Source: Isotricha intestinalis
Taxonomy: Eukaryota > Ciliophora > Litostomatea > Vestibuliferida > Isotrichidae
Reading direction: 5' to 3'
Assembly (NCBI GenBank): GCA_023807065.1
Contig: JAJJLU010003462.1
Span: 1 to 64,000, forward strand
DNA length: 64,000 bases
Part shown: piece by piece, positions 40,739 to 50,918 of the stretch
How the letters are laid out: every line of letters begins with the position of its first letter
Numbering within the stretch: position 1 is the stretch's first letter
Notes under the pieces: model-generated
What the model was told of the DNA's origin: nothing
Database searches by the model: none
The model's input: the letters and a program-made list of their open reading frames with translations, nothing else
Program-made: the position numbers and the translations under genes

Positions 40739-42370
40739 ATGAGTTATTATAACAGAGTATTGAACGAAAAAAATTTTGATAAATTCTTATTTGACAATAC
40801 AATTCGTTCAAGACAAAAATATATGAATTCATCATTAGATAAAGTATATTCAAAATCAATGAATGCAGATGTATCATTTAAAGAAATAGATGATAATATA
40901 AAAAAATGTTATACAAATTTACAACATTTAAAAAATACTTTTGGAAACAATAAAATAAATTTAATTAAATCATCTTTATTAAAAACAGAAAATAATATTA
41001 ACAGCAATAATTATAATAATATATTAAACATTACTTCTTATTCAAGAAAATTTTCAAATGAAAAAGACAATAATAATTTTTTAAATAATAATAAAAATTC
41101 AATAAATTTAAGTCAAAATAATACTTTAAAAAACTCAAGTTCAAGTTCAACAATAACAGAACATTTTCAAAAAAATAATTTAATAATAAATGATTATAAA
41201 TATAAAAAAAATAATATAGTAAAATATCCTGTTGAAAGTTCTTATAATTTAATTTTTGGAAAAAATCGTCAAATATCTCCTTCAATTAAGTTACATTCTT
41301 CAAATAATAGAAATTATTTTAATTCTATTCAATCATTACATAATTCTTCTTCTACTAATGAAGCTTATCTATCTTTTTTAAGAAAAAATGAAGAAAATAA
41401 AAATAAGAAAAATAAAAATTTATTCCTTGAATATCAAGAATTGAAAAAATATAATGATAAAAATATAAAAAAAGAAAATTTGATTTTTGAAAATACAAAT
41501 AATAATATTAATGAAGATATAAATTATAAGCAAAAATATAAAGAATGTTTAGAACAAATTGAAGTTCTTAAAATTTCTATTCAAGATTATCAAAAAAATA
41601 ACACAAAATTAAAAGAAACAATAATGACTTTAAATAATGAAATAAATAATGCAAATGAAAATAAAAAAATAGATTTAATAAATAAATATAAATTAGAAAT
41701 AATAGAAAATAATGAGAGAATATTAAAATTAAAAGAAGATAACAACAAATTAAAAGAAGAAAATCAAAAATTAATACAAGAAAATAAAGACATCACAAAA
41801 AAAATATCTTTATTAATAGATATAATAAAATCAAAAGATAAAGTAATTGCTAAAATTGAAAGAAAAAAAAAATTAGAATCTGATTCTTCAAATTTTGATT
41901 CAATTGAAGAAATAAATAATAAAAATATATACAGAAGAAAATCAACAAAAGAATATTCTTTTGATAAAATTAAAAAAGAAAAAAATAAGAAACATATTGA
42001 AGAAATTAAGTTAAAAATACCTAAATATAATAACAAAGGAAAAATATTTGAAATTCCAGTTAAAAAATATAGTTATGATCAATTACTTAAAGAAAATGCA
42101 GAAAATAAAATTAAAATTAATATTTTAAATTATAAGTTAAAACAATATGAAGAAATACAAAAAAAATATATTGAAATTGAAGAAAATTTTAAAAATGATG
42201 AAAATTTAAATAGAAATTATAATAAATCTCTTTATTTAGAAAGTTTAATTACTGAAGGAAAAAATGATGAAATAAATACTGAAAGAACATTTAGTTATAA
42301 TAATTTTAGTGAAAAGTCATCTAATCAAAAAAAAGATAAATTAAATGATGACATTAATAATGAAATATAA
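40739..42370 (+). CDS. Coiled-coil protein (543 aa)
   Basis: 543 residues starting MSYYNRVLNEKNFDKFLFDN. The first 100 residues look ordered (IRSRQKYMNSSLDKVYSKSM), then a Ser/Asn-rich linker. A long coiled coil runs at about 260-380 (KQKYKECLEQIEVLKISI, IIENNERILKLKEDNNKLK, EENQKLIQENKDITKK). After it comes a semi-conserved region with the repeated motif KEYSFDKIKKE / KKYSYDQLLKEN, which may be a short functional repeat. No other domain is recognised. A structural or ciliary protein is likely. Confidence 0.65.
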   Translation: MSYYNRVLNEKNFDKFLFDNTIRSRQKYMNSSLDKVYSKSMNADVSFKEIDDNIKKCYTNLQHLKNTFGNNKINLIKSSLLKTENNINSNNYNNILNITSYSRKFSNEKDNNNFLNNNKNSINLSQNNTLKNSSSSSTITEHFQKNNLIINDYKYKKNNIVKYPVESSYNLIFGKNRQISPSIKLHSSNNRNYFNSIQSLHNSSSTNEAYLSFLRKNEENKNKKNKNLFLEYQELKKYNDKNIKKENLIFENTNNNINEDINYKQKYKECLEQIEVLKISIQDYQKNNTKLKETIMTLNNEINNANENKKIDLINKYKLEIIENNERILKLKEDNNKLKEENQKLIQENKDITKKISLLIDIIKSKDKVIAKIERKKKLESDSSNFDSIEEINNKNIYRRKSTKEYSFDKIKKEKNKKHIEEIKLKIPKYNNKGKIFEIPVKKYSYDQLLKENAENKIKINILNYKLKQYEEIQKKYIEIEENFKNDENLNRNYNKSLYLESLITEGKNDEINTERTFSYNNFSEKSSNQKKDKLNDDINNEI

Positions 42371-42679
42371 AAAAATTTAAAGTAAACTATTATAATATTT
42401 AAAATAATAAATTTCCTTATTATAAATAAATTAATCTTAAATAAGAAACATTAATTTCCAAAATAACAAAACAAAAATAATATAAATAAATTTATATTTT
42501 CTCCTGAAATATCTCATTTAATATTATTGTATTGTCTTCTAAAAAATATATTTTTTTTTTAGAATTCAATTTTTATATTAATTTTATAATATGAAAATAC
42601 TATTTTATTAAATAATTTTAAATACACACGGAAAAAACATTAAAACAAAAATTAAAAATGATATATATAAATAAAAAAA
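42371..42679. other. Intergenic spacer upstream of ARPC5
   Basis: About 310 bp of AT-rich DNA between two plus-strand genes. Presumably it holds the ARPC5 promoter; no motif is recognisable. Confidence 0.5.
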
Positions 42680-43114
42680 ATGTCAGATTTAGAAAAAATA
42701 AAATCAATAGAATCAAATTTCAACAAAATAGGTGAAAGGTAATGAATAAAAAATAAAAAAATTATAAATTATAGTGAAGAAAATTTTATAACAATATTAA
42801 AAGAAATATTAAATGAATGGAGCCAAAATCCTTCAGATGAAAATATAATAGAATCATTATATTCTTTAACAGCAAAAGCGATAAATTATTGTTTTGAAAA
42901 AAAATTAACTCATTCAATAGAAAAATTAAATGATGAAGATTTAGTTCAATTAAATAAATTTTTCTATTTAACTTATTCTAGAATTTCTGATAAAAAAAAT
43001 GTTTTTGATTTAAAACCTGGAAAAATTTTTGGATTACATGAAATTATTATTAAAAAAGGAGGAGTTGGAATGATTCATAGAAGTTTGTTTAGAACTATGA
43101 GAGATAAGAAATAA
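42680..43114 (+). CDS. ARPC5: Arp2/3 complex subunit 5 (ARPC5/p16)
   Basis: Two exons, 42680-42738 and 42775-43114, flank a 36-nt intron (42739-42774); the protein has 132 residues. It starts MSDLEKIKSIESNFNKIGE. The C-terminal half matches ARPC5: helices AKAINYCFEKKLTHSIEKLN and LVQLNKFFYLTYSRIS, the loop LHEIIIKKGGVGMIHR and terminal LFRTMRDKK. In other species this reads 'WHEK...GGVG.IVR.L..R'. ARPC5 joins Arp2 and ARPC1 and activates branched-actin nucleation. The small size fits the family (about 150 residues). No unspliced frame covers it from its start. Presence of Arp2/3 shows branched-actin capacity. Confidence 0.8.
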
Positions 43115-43697
43115 AATTATTTATTTTAGAATTAAATAATATTTAAATTTATCTTATTGATTTGGTTTAAATATAAAATTAAAACAAAAAGTAATTTAAA
43201 GAAAGAAATTAAAAAAAATAAACAAAGAAAAAGAAGAGAAAATAGAAAAATAAGAAAATAGAAATAATATAATATTAAAGGCTTATAATTTAAATATGAT
43301 TAGATAAATAATTCAAACTAAAAATAATTTAAAAGAGAATTTGAGAAACTAACTTAATCATTAACTTAAAATTTGAAATATATATGAATAAAACAATTAA
43401 AAATGAAAAGGAATTAGAAAGATAATAAAAAATATTATGAAATAAAAAACAAATTCCTTTATCAAAATTTACTCAGATTCAGAAATTTAATATAATTTAA
43501 TCTTTTATTTTATTTCATGGGATATAAAATTTTTTAAATTTTATTTGAATTATCTGAATTAATATAAAAATGTATTTAAATATTGGTTGTAAAACAATTT
43601 TATTTTTGAATTTTTTAAAATTCATAATTAAATAAAGAAATAATAAATTAAAAAATAAAAAATAATATTTAAAAACTGTATACAAACAAAAATATTT
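43115..43697. other. Convergent intergenic spacer
   Basis: About 580 bp between converging genes. A purine-rich plus-strand stretch (about 43195-43270, A with scattered G) is low complexity. I see no gene in it. Confidence 0.5.
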
Positions 43698-45779
43698 TTA
43701 TTTCTTTGTAGATCTTATTTTAATAATTTTATCTTTCCTATCATCACTATTCATTCTAATATTTAAATTAACATTTATAATTTTATTATTATTTCCTCTA
43801 CAAGAAATATTACTTCCACTATAATTATTATTAATAGAAATATTAGAATTTTCAATAATAGATTTTTTACTTTCTTTATCATTAGAAAAATTATTATTAT
43901 GTCTTAAATTAATTTTACTTTTTTTAATTAATTCTTCAATTTGACTTGCAATCCTTTGAGTCATTTGATAATTACTTAATTTTTTATTTTTATTAATTCC
44001 AAATAAAATATTTTTTAATTTTATTTTTTCTTCATCTATACTTTTTGTTTTATATACTATATTATCTTTTCTAAAACTTTTTAAATTTGTTTGAGTTTGA
44101 GTTATCATATTCTTTTTATTTCGAGAACTTTTATAAATCTGATTTATATTTATTTTATTTGTATTAAAATTATTTATTGGAGATATTTTATTTTTTTTAT
44201 TCTTATTTTTTGAAGTATTTGATGAAGATCTTTGATTTGAAAATATTAAATTCTTTAAACTCATATTATTCTTTTTTCTTTTATTTATATTATTACTTTT
44301 ATTTTTATCAATTTCTTTTTTGGAAAAATTTTGTTTTGGAATTGAAGAATGATGATTTAAATGAATGATTTTATTATTATGATTAATATTATTTTTAGAA
44401 AAAATTTTTTGAGAAATAATATGTGGACTATTTAAATTAGAATGAATAAAATTTAAAGGAGTTTTAACTAAAGTAAAATTAGAACCATATTTACTTTTTT
44501 TTAGATTTCTAACTGTATTTTGTTGTAAATTAAAATTAGAAAAATTAGAATTTGAATTCATTTTTGTTAAATTATTAATTGAATTAATATTTTGAATTTC
44601 AAAAGTTTTATTTTTTGATTTTTGAATTGTATTATTTCCTGAACTTTGTATACTTGAATGTTGAATACTATTAATTTTATTATTATTTAAATTGTTTTTT
44701 TTATTTGTATTATTATTGCTTGTGTTACTATTTCTCATTGAGTTTATATTATTATTTAAATTGTTATTTAATGTTATTGATAATTTAGAAAAATTTTTAT
44801 AATTTGAATTCATATTGTTGTTTGTGTTATTATTATATGTTTTATTTTTTGATTTTTCCATTCCATTTAATTTTTCTATTTTTATTTTATTTTTATTTAA
44901 TTCTTCTAAATTTGATTTATAATTTGATAAATAAGGTTTTAATTTAGGAGATAAAAATATTTTTTTTCCTGATTCTAAATTCAAATCACTTTTAACTAAA
45001 CTAAATAAAGTATTTTTAATATTATTATTTCTTCTAAATTCCTTTTTATACATAATTTTATTTTTATTAATAATATTTCTTTTATTATTATTATTAGATG
45101 TTGCTTTATCTATAATTTTATTATTTATTTTTTTCTTAGGTAGAAATTGATAATTAACTAAAGGAGAAATATTTTTAATAAAAGAATCATCTTTACTTCT
45201 TTTACTAATTAAATTATTATTTAAATTTTGAGAAGTATCAAGAGTTAAAGTAATTTTATTAGAAAAACTATTATTTTCAATTAATAATCTAGTTTTTTTA
45301 TCGAAAATATTTTTATTATCAGTAATATTATCTAAAGAAGACAAAGAACTTTCACTTGAACTTTCTTTTTCTTCTTCTTCTTCATTTGAAGTAGCATAAT
45401 TTTTTTTATAAAATAGTTCTGCTTTATTATCACCATAATTATGCATTAAACTAGATATTTTATAATTTCGAAATGTTGGACGACAAAAAAAAAGGTGATA
45501 ATTCTTATAATAATCATTTAATTTTGGAATTCGAGAAATACTTTCTTTACGATTATAAAATCTTTTTAAAAATTCATCTATAAAATTTAAGTATTGATAT
45601 TCTTTAAATATTGAATTATAATGACTTGGTCTATTATATAATATTTGATTTATATAAAAGTAATTTAAGTCTTCTTCTATATCTCCATATTTTGAATATA
45701 GTAATATTAATAATCTTGTTGGATCATGAATTAATTTATATGCTTGAAGTTTTGTATTGATGGAATTTAATAAAGACAT
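43698..45779 (-). CDS. Protein with N-terminal 'KYGDI/RIPKL' module (693 aa)
   Basis: 693 residues in one exon. Residues 1-125 are ordered and look conserved: DPTRLLILLYSKYGDIEEDL, NRPSHYNSIFKEYQYLNF, EFLKRFYNRKESISRIPKL, YYKNYHLFFCRPTFRNYK and SLMHNYGDNKAELFYK. An acidic/Ser block (EEEEEKESSSESSLSSLD) follows. The remaining 540 residues are disordered, Asn/Lys/Ser-rich. The N-terminal block resembles that of the gene at 50919-52820. I recall similar N-termini in ciliate hypothetical proteins but know no function. The disordered tail has many basic clusters that could bind microtubules or nucleic acid. Confidence 0.7.
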   Translation of the reverse strand: MSLLNSINTKLQAYKLIHDPTRLLILLYSKYGDIEEDLNYFYINQILYNRPSHYNSIFKEYQYLNFIDEFLKRFYNRKESISRIPKLNDYYKNYHLFFCRPTFRNYKISSLMHNYGDNKAELFYKKNYATSNEEEEEKESSSESSLSSLDNITDNKNIFDKKTRLLIENNSFSNKITLTLDTSQNLNNNLISKRSKDDSFIKNISPLVNYQFLPKKKINNKIIDKATSNNNNKRNIINKNKIMYKKEFRRNNNIKNTLFSLVKSDLNLESGKKIFLSPKLKPYLSNYKSNLEELNKNKIKIEKLNGMEKSKNKTYNNNTNNNMNSNYKNFSKLSITLNNNLNNNINSMRNSNTSNNNTNKKNNLNNNKINSIQHSSIQSSGNNTIQKSKNKTFEIQNINSINNLTKMNSNSNFSNFNLQQNTVRNLKKSKYGSNFTLVKTPLNFIHSNLNSPHIISQKIFSKNNINHNNKIIHLNHHSSIPKQNFSKKEIDKNKSNNINKRKKNNMSLKNLIFSNQRSSSNTSKNKNKKNKISPINNFNTNKININQIYKSSRNKKNMITQTQTNLKSFRKDNIVYKTKSIDEEKIKLKNILFGINKNKKLSNYQMTQRIASQIEELIKKSKINLRHNNNFSNDKESKKSIIENSNISINNNYSGSNISCRGNNNKIINVNLNIRMNSDDRKDKIIKIRSTKK

Positions 45780-45891
45780 TTTTTCTTTTTTTTAAAGTTT
45801 TTAATTTAAATTTTTTTTTATTTTTTTTTGTTGAAAATAAAGGATTTTTTATTAAAATGAAAAACTAAATCCATTGAAATAAAAAATTAAA

Positions 45892-46233
45892 ATGTCAATA
45901 AATGTAGAAAATAAAATAAATAAAACATATGTGAAAAAGGTTTCAACTTTATCAAAAACAACAATAAATACCAATGAAAATAATGAAATAATAAATCCAA
46001 AGATGAAAAAGCATATTTCATTTAAAGAAAATTTTTTGGTGGTAATAGATGTTGAAAGTTGGAAAGATTTTAATTTTGATGTTTCTGAAATTGATCCTGA
46101 ATGGAAAAAAGTAGAATCGAGCAATAAAAGTTTGAATAATATTGATAAAAAAATTAATAATAATAATAATAATTGTAATCATAATAATAATAATAAAGAT
46201 AAAAAAGTGTCTTGTGAATGTGCTATTTTTTAA
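45892..46233 (+). CDS. Small CaaX-box protein with PP1-docking-like motif
   Basis: 113 residues. The core MKKHISFKENFLVVIDVESW is followed by KDFNFDVSEIDPEWKK. KKHISF fits the relaxed RVxF docking motif of protein phosphatase 1, and the 'SFKENFLVV..ESWKDFN' context looks like PP1 regulators with '[RK]VSF.[ED]'. After an Asn/His run the protein ends KKVSCECAIF. The last four residues, CAIF, form a CaaX box for prenylation, and a second Cys two residues before it could be palmitoylated. Together they suggest a membrane-tethered phosphatase regulator. The motifs are directly visible; the role is inferred. Confidence 0.65.
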   Translation: MSINVENKINKTYVKKVSTLSKTTINTNENNEIINPKMKKHISFKENFLVVIDVESWKDFNFDVSEIDPEWKKVESSNKSLNNIDKKINNNNNNCNHNNNNKDKKVSCECAIF

Positions 46234-46810
46234 TTATAACTATTTGTAAATGTTATTGAGAATATTAACTCAAAAATTATTACTTTCAATTATTTGGTTA
46301 ATTATTTTATTTACTTATAGGATGATATTTGTCATATATTATAATAATAACTTTATTAATTTATCTTTATATTAAAATAAAAAAAGGTTATTTTTATTGT
46401 ATTAACATTAAATTATTTTAATAAAAGAAATCGTTTGTAAATTAATATTAAGTATTTTTATTTTATTGAAAACCTACAAATTTGTTTATTGTTAAATAAT
46501 TTTTAATCTTTTTTTCTTTATATTAAAATATTTTAAATGTATATAAAAAAAAATTATATGAGTAATAAATGATTTAAAGTATTAAATTCAATAATTTCTT
46601 ATAAAAAATCACTAAGACTTATTTATTTTTTGATATAAATTAAAATTTTTTTTTTAAATGTCAAAAAAATATAAAATAGATAATCATATAAATAAAATAT
46701 TTATTATTAAAACTAATTATATATTAATAATTGATAAAAAGAAAGAATTTATAACTTAATTAATTATGAACTTAATTATCATTATTTTTTAATAACTTTA
46801 ATAAAAGTTT
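46234..46810. other. Intergenic spacer
   Basis: About 580 bp of AT-rich DNA after the CaaX-protein gene. I see no gene or repeat in it before the pseudogene begins. Confidence 0.5.
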
Positions 46811-47792
46811 TTATTCTTCAATTAATTTTGTACAATTTTTAAATTTTGAATTTAAACTTTCTTTCATTTTATGAAATAAATATAATTCTTCTTCAGAAAA
46901 AGAATATTTAAAGATTTTTGTTCTTTTTTATTTTTATTTTTACTATAACTTTTTTTTTTTTAAATTTCTTTAATAATAAATTGTTTAATATTTTTACTAT
47001 TACTGCTACCAGAAGTATATTTTAATTTTGAATTAGGTTTATTTATTTTTATGAATATTAAAAAATGTTGTTCTATAATTTTTGTAATGAATATTTGAAT
47101 AATTTTTTTTTTGTTTTCTATTAAAAATAACTTTCATGATTTTCTTTAATATTATTATTATTATGTTCAATATTGTAATTTCTTCTTTCATTTTCAAATT
47201 TAGTATTTTCAATTATTAAAAAAGGACTTTTTGATTTTTGATAACCACTATTTTTTTTTTTAACTCCTCAAATTTTATTTAATTCTATTATCAATATTAG
47301 TAGAAAAATTATTATTATATCATTTCTTTAATTTTCTTTATATAAATAAAAATAATAAATCACTAAAATCTATTTTATCAGCAAATATTTTTTCTAAATA
47401 TATATTTCCTATTCCTAATTTATAAAAGATAACTCCCATTATATTTTTATCATTATTATTATTAATATTTTTAATTTATAAATGTTTAACTTTGAAAATT
47501 GTATTTGAATAAGTATTCATTCTTTTATTTAAATAATTATTTTCATTCATTGAATTATTTTCAGAATTAAAATTTTAAGGATTTTTAATTATATTTGCTT
47601 GAGATTGTATTTGAGAAATTCTTTTTAAAACATTTTGAGTACAAATTCATAATCAATTATTGCTTCTTTGAAGAGTTTTTGTAACTTTTTTGATTTGATT
47701 ATCTTTGATTTGATCATATATTCTTAGCTTTTCTTCTTCAAATATTTGTAAATTTTTTATTTTAAAAATTTCTTTTGTTATTCTTCAGTCAT
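46811..47792 (-). pseudogene. Decayed Asn/Lys-rich protein gene
   Basis: On the minus strand a once-coding stretch runs from an MTEE start near 47792 to a stop near 46811. After MTEE and an in-frame stop, EIFKIKNLQIFEEEKLRIYD and QIKKVTKTLQRSNN follow, then two TGA codons, VLKRISQIQSQANIIKNP, TAA, NSENNSMNENNYLNKRMNTY, TAA, and GVIFYKLGIGNIYLEKIFAD. Later pieces change frame (NKPNSKLKYTSGSSNS, SEEELYLFHKMKESLNS, NCTKLIEE). At least six stops and several shifts leave no working frame. Several stops fall where a CAA-to-TAA change would explain them. The family is unrecognised. Confidence 0.65.
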
Positions 47793-47905
47793 TTAAATTT
47801 ATTTAATTTTAAAAACATAATTTCAAACTTATTAAATTCTTAAAATTGTTAATATATAAATCATCTTTAAAAAAGATAATAAACAAAATATAATAGGTTA
47901 AAAAT

Positions 47906-47962
47906 AATCAGATGAAAACACCGGATGTCTCCTCAATTTAATATCGTCTTGTGATTTTTTTA
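47906..47962 (+). ncRNA. Possible small structured RNA (weak)
   Basis: A short patch (ACACCGGATGTCTCCTC and GTCTTGTGATT) is clearly richer in G+C than its surroundings. It is bracketed by AATCA and TGATT, which can pair, and is followed at once by a run of seven T that could end a Pol III transcript. GATGA after the left stem arm resembles a box C, but no good box D (CTGA) is present. It could also be a leftover of the neighbouring pseudogene. Confidence 0.2.
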
Positions 47963-48045
47963 ATCTTTAGTTTAGAAAAAATAATTATTTAAATTACAAT
48001 TAAATTTAATATTAAAATCAAACGATAAAAATAAAAATAAAAGAA

Positions 48046-49581
48046 ATGAAATTATCATTTAATAAATCGTTAACTTCAGTAATAAAACCATATAATAGTA
48101 AAAATTCTATTTCAAATTTTTCAAAAGATATATCATTGAGTTTTAAACCAAAAAAAATAAACAAAGCAATTTTAAATTCATTTTCAACGAATAAAAAATT
48201 AATAAAAATAAAATCTTTAAACAAGTTAGATATATCAAGACAACCAAAAAGCTTATTTCTTCAATTTAATACAAATAAATTATCATATTCAAGTAAATCA
48301 TCAAAAAATATAAATAATAGATCAAATAATACAAAATATAATTCAACGACATTTTCAGAAAGAAAAGTATATAGTTCAAAAAATATATATAAAAGTAAAA
48401 TAACATTTGAAGAAAAAAATTTAATAAAAAAAACAAAAGATATAATAATACATTCAAGTTCAGAAAAAACAAAATATGATAAATTAAATGATCATAGAGG
48501 TTCAGCAACATTAGCTTATTTATTTTATAAGGAAAATATACCAAAAAAAAGAACTAAATTAAATTTTCAAAGAATAAATTATCCTTTAAATGAATTAATG
48601 AAATTAAATCCTTATCATTATTTACCGAATGGAATAAAAGATTCAATTAATAAATTTAAAAAGATTAATCAAAAATATAATTTTCCTAATTTAGGAAGAA
48701 CAATAAAAACTACTTCTGGAAATTCTTTAAAAGCTTTACAAACAAATAGTATATTATTAAGGAAATCAGATAAAAAAATTCATTTGTTAAAAAAATTATT
48801 AAAAATATATAAATTCACACACGATGATTTTCACTTTTATATTAAATGGGAAGGAATAAATCATTTATGGCAAAAACATACTAAAATTATTAATAGTTTA
48901 ATAAAAAATTTTTATGCTTATAAATGGTTTTTAGATGAAAATGAATTAATTGATTTTGAGAAATTGAATGAATTTATTAAATTAATTTTTCAAATTGAAA
49001 AATTTAATATTAATTTTAAATGCTTTTTTGAAGATATTTTTGATTTATTTTCTAAAGATAAAAATAATACTAATATTAAAAAATTATTTTCTACTTTTAT
49101 TATTACTAATAATCATATTAATTTTAATGATAAAATTAAATTTTTAGTTGATATTTGGGAAAAAAATAATGAAAATAAAATAAATGTTAAAAATATGATT
49201 TATTATATTCAAAATAATTTATTTTATAAAAGTGATTTTGATATTATTTATTCTTTTTTTCGTCAAATGAATTTAAAATATATTACAAAAGAAAATGTTT
49301 ATAATTATTTTATTGAAAATGAAAAATTAAAAAAAGTTTTTGAAAGAAATTTTAATATTGATTATAAAAAAATTGAAGATGAATATAATCAAATTGTTTT
49401 TAATTATTGTAGAAAAAATATTAAAGAATTAATTATGAGAATGAATTATTTTGGTCAAAAAACATTATCTCCTAATAAAATAAATAATTTAGAAGAAATA
49501 CTTGAAAATATAGATAGAACAAAAGAAAATATAAAAAAAGTTAAAGAACTTTTAATTACTGAAAATTATAATTCTAGTTAA
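48046..49581 (+). CDS. Protein with degenerate EF-hand-like helical domain (511 aa)
   Basis: 511 residues. A basic, Ser/Lys-rich N-terminus (1-135) precedes LNDHRGSATLAYLFYKENIP, a conserved-looking stretch, and YPLNELMKLNPYHYLPNGI. From about 250 to 440 regular helices resemble stacked EF-hands without calcium ligands: THDDFHFYIKWEGINHLW, FEDIFDLFSKDKNNTN, KIKFLVDIWEKNNENKIN and IIYSFFRQMNLKYITKENV. The pattern 'DIWxxN.xxKI' retains some loop positions. No calcium-binding loop is complete. A structural, cilium-type protein is plausible; the family is unrecognised. Confidence 0.6.
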   Translation: MKLSFNKSLTSVIKPYNSKNSISNFSKDISLSFKPKKINKAILNSFSTNKKLIKIKSLNKLDISRQPKSLFLQFNTNKLSYSSKSSKNINNRSNNTKYNSTTFSERKVYSSKNIYKSKITFEEKNLIKKTKDIIIHSSSEKTKYDKLNDHRGSATLAYLFYKENIPKKRTKLNFQRINYPLNELMKLNPYHYLPNGIKDSINKFKKINQKYNFPNLGRTIKTTSGNSLKALQTNSILLRKSDKKIHLLKKLLKIYKFTHDDFHFYIKWEGINHLWQKHTKIINSLIKNFYAYKWFLDENELIDFEKLNEFIKLIFQIEKFNINFKCFFEDIFDLFSKDKNNTNIKKLFSTFIITNNHINFNDKIKFLVDIWEKNNENKINVKNMIYYIQNNLFYKSDFDIIYSFFRQMNLKYITKENVYNYFIENEKLKKVFERNFNIDYKKIEDEYNQIVFNYCRKNIKELIMRMNYFGQKTLSPNKINNLEEILENIDRTKENIKKVKELLITENYNSS

Positions 49582-49691
49582 TGAATACAATAAGGTAAAA
49601 CATCTAAAATAGATATAAAATAAATATTTTAATTATAAAATATTGAAAAGAATAAAATATAATAAACAATCAATTATTATTAATAAAAAAA

Positions 49692-50651
49692 ATGAAAGAA
49701 TTAAATAAATCATTTATTCCAAAATTTAATCCTTCAAAATTTTTTTCCCTAAAAGCAAATAAAGAAGAAATAGATGGAAATATTTCTCGTAATCCAAGAT
49801 TAAAAAAAAAAAATTTAAATAATAGTAATGAAATGAGAAGAAATAGAAGTCTTCCTTTTATAAATCATTTAAATAATAAATTATATAAATCAAATAAAAA
49901 CCCTTTATGTCTTCGTCAAAAGATATTTTCAATTGTTAATGAATTTAAATATAAACCAAAAAAAAATAAATTTTCTTCTTTAGAAAGAACTTCTAGAGAA
50001 ATGTCTTTTATATTAAATTTAAAAATGTTTAACATTTCTAAATTAAAAAATAATATTTTTGAAATGAAAGATATTAAAAAAATAATTTTAAGAGATCATG
50101 GAATAAATAATTCAAATGAAAAAAGTATTATTGACAGCTCTAATAAATTATATCATAATGATGAAAATAAAAATGTTTTGAAAAACATTAAAAAAGAATT
50201 AATTCAAATGGATAATTCTTTTTCATTTCAAAACAATGATTTTATTTATGATAATTTTGAATATTTATGTAAAAAATATTTAGATAATTATTATAATAGA
50301 AAAATAAAAAGAAATAAAAAAAAAGCAAAATCACTTTTAAATGGAATTTATAATTTAGATTGTAATGAATATGAACAATTAAATAAAAATAATCTTTTAC
50401 ATAATAATTTAATATGTTATAATAATTTAAATAGAAAAATTAGAATATATAATATAAATAAAAATAAAGTTGATTTTGAAAATGATGATTTATTAAGTAA
50501 AAATATAAAAGAATTAAAAAGAAGAATAAAACAAATAAATTATGATATTTATATTAAAGGACAAAGTTTAACACCTAAATTTGTAAAAAATAAATTGAAA
50601 GATAAAACTTTAAAACAATATAGAGGACTTAATGGAGTTTTTGTTAATTAA
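49692..50651 (+). CDS. Basic hypothetical protein (319 aa)
   Basis: 319 residues, Lys/Asn-rich, starting MKELNKSFIPKFNPSKFFSL, 110 bp after the previous gene on the same strand. A conserved-looking middle contains FSSLERTSREMSFILNLKMF, FEYLCKKYLDNYYNRKIKRN and the C-terminal IKELKRRIKQINYDIYIKGQ, then SLTPKFVKNKLKDKTLKQYRG. There are no membrane segments. It might be a microtubule-associated or ribosome-linked basic protein, but nothing decides this. Confidence 0.6.
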   Translation: MKELNKSFIPKFNPSKFFSLKANKEEIDGNISRNPRLKKKNLNNSNEMRRNRSLPFINHLNNKLYKSNKNPLCLRQKIFSIVNEFKYKPKKNKFSSLERTSREMSFILNLKMFNISKLKNNIFEMKDIKKIILRDHGINNSNEKSIIDSSNKLYHNDENKNVLKNIKKELIQMDNSFSFQNNDFIYDNFEYLCKKYLDNYYNRKIKRNKKKAKSLLNGIYNLDCNEYEQLNKNNLLHNNLICYNNLNRKIRIYNINKNKVDFENDDLLSKNIKELKRRIKQINYDIYIKGQSLTPKFVKNKLKDKTLKQYRGLNGVFVN

Positions 50652-50918
50652 ATATTTGTTGGGTTGTCGATACAATTCACAAATTTTTTTTAAAAGAAAA
50701 ACAAAAAAAAAATCAAAAAAATTGTAAATAATATAAATAATTTTATTGAGGAAATATTTAAATAATTTTTTTAATTCTATAAAAACTGAAATTAAAAAAA
50801 GAAGAAATAAATTCTTTAATTAAAGTTTATAAAGATTTAAAAGATTAAAAAAATAAAGTAATGTAATCTATTAAATATATTATTTTTTATTAAATTAATA
50901 TAATTATAAAGAGATTTT

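Noticed and set aside
45852..46124. Minus-strand frame of 90 codons opposite the CaaX-protein gene
   Set aside because: Antisense shadow; the plus-strand gene has the docking-like core and CaaX end.
46811..47792. Stop-codon reassignment (TAA = Gln) in the minus-strand frame
   Set aside because: TAA ends most confirmed genes here, and this frame also contains TGA stops and frame changes, so decay is the simpler explanation.
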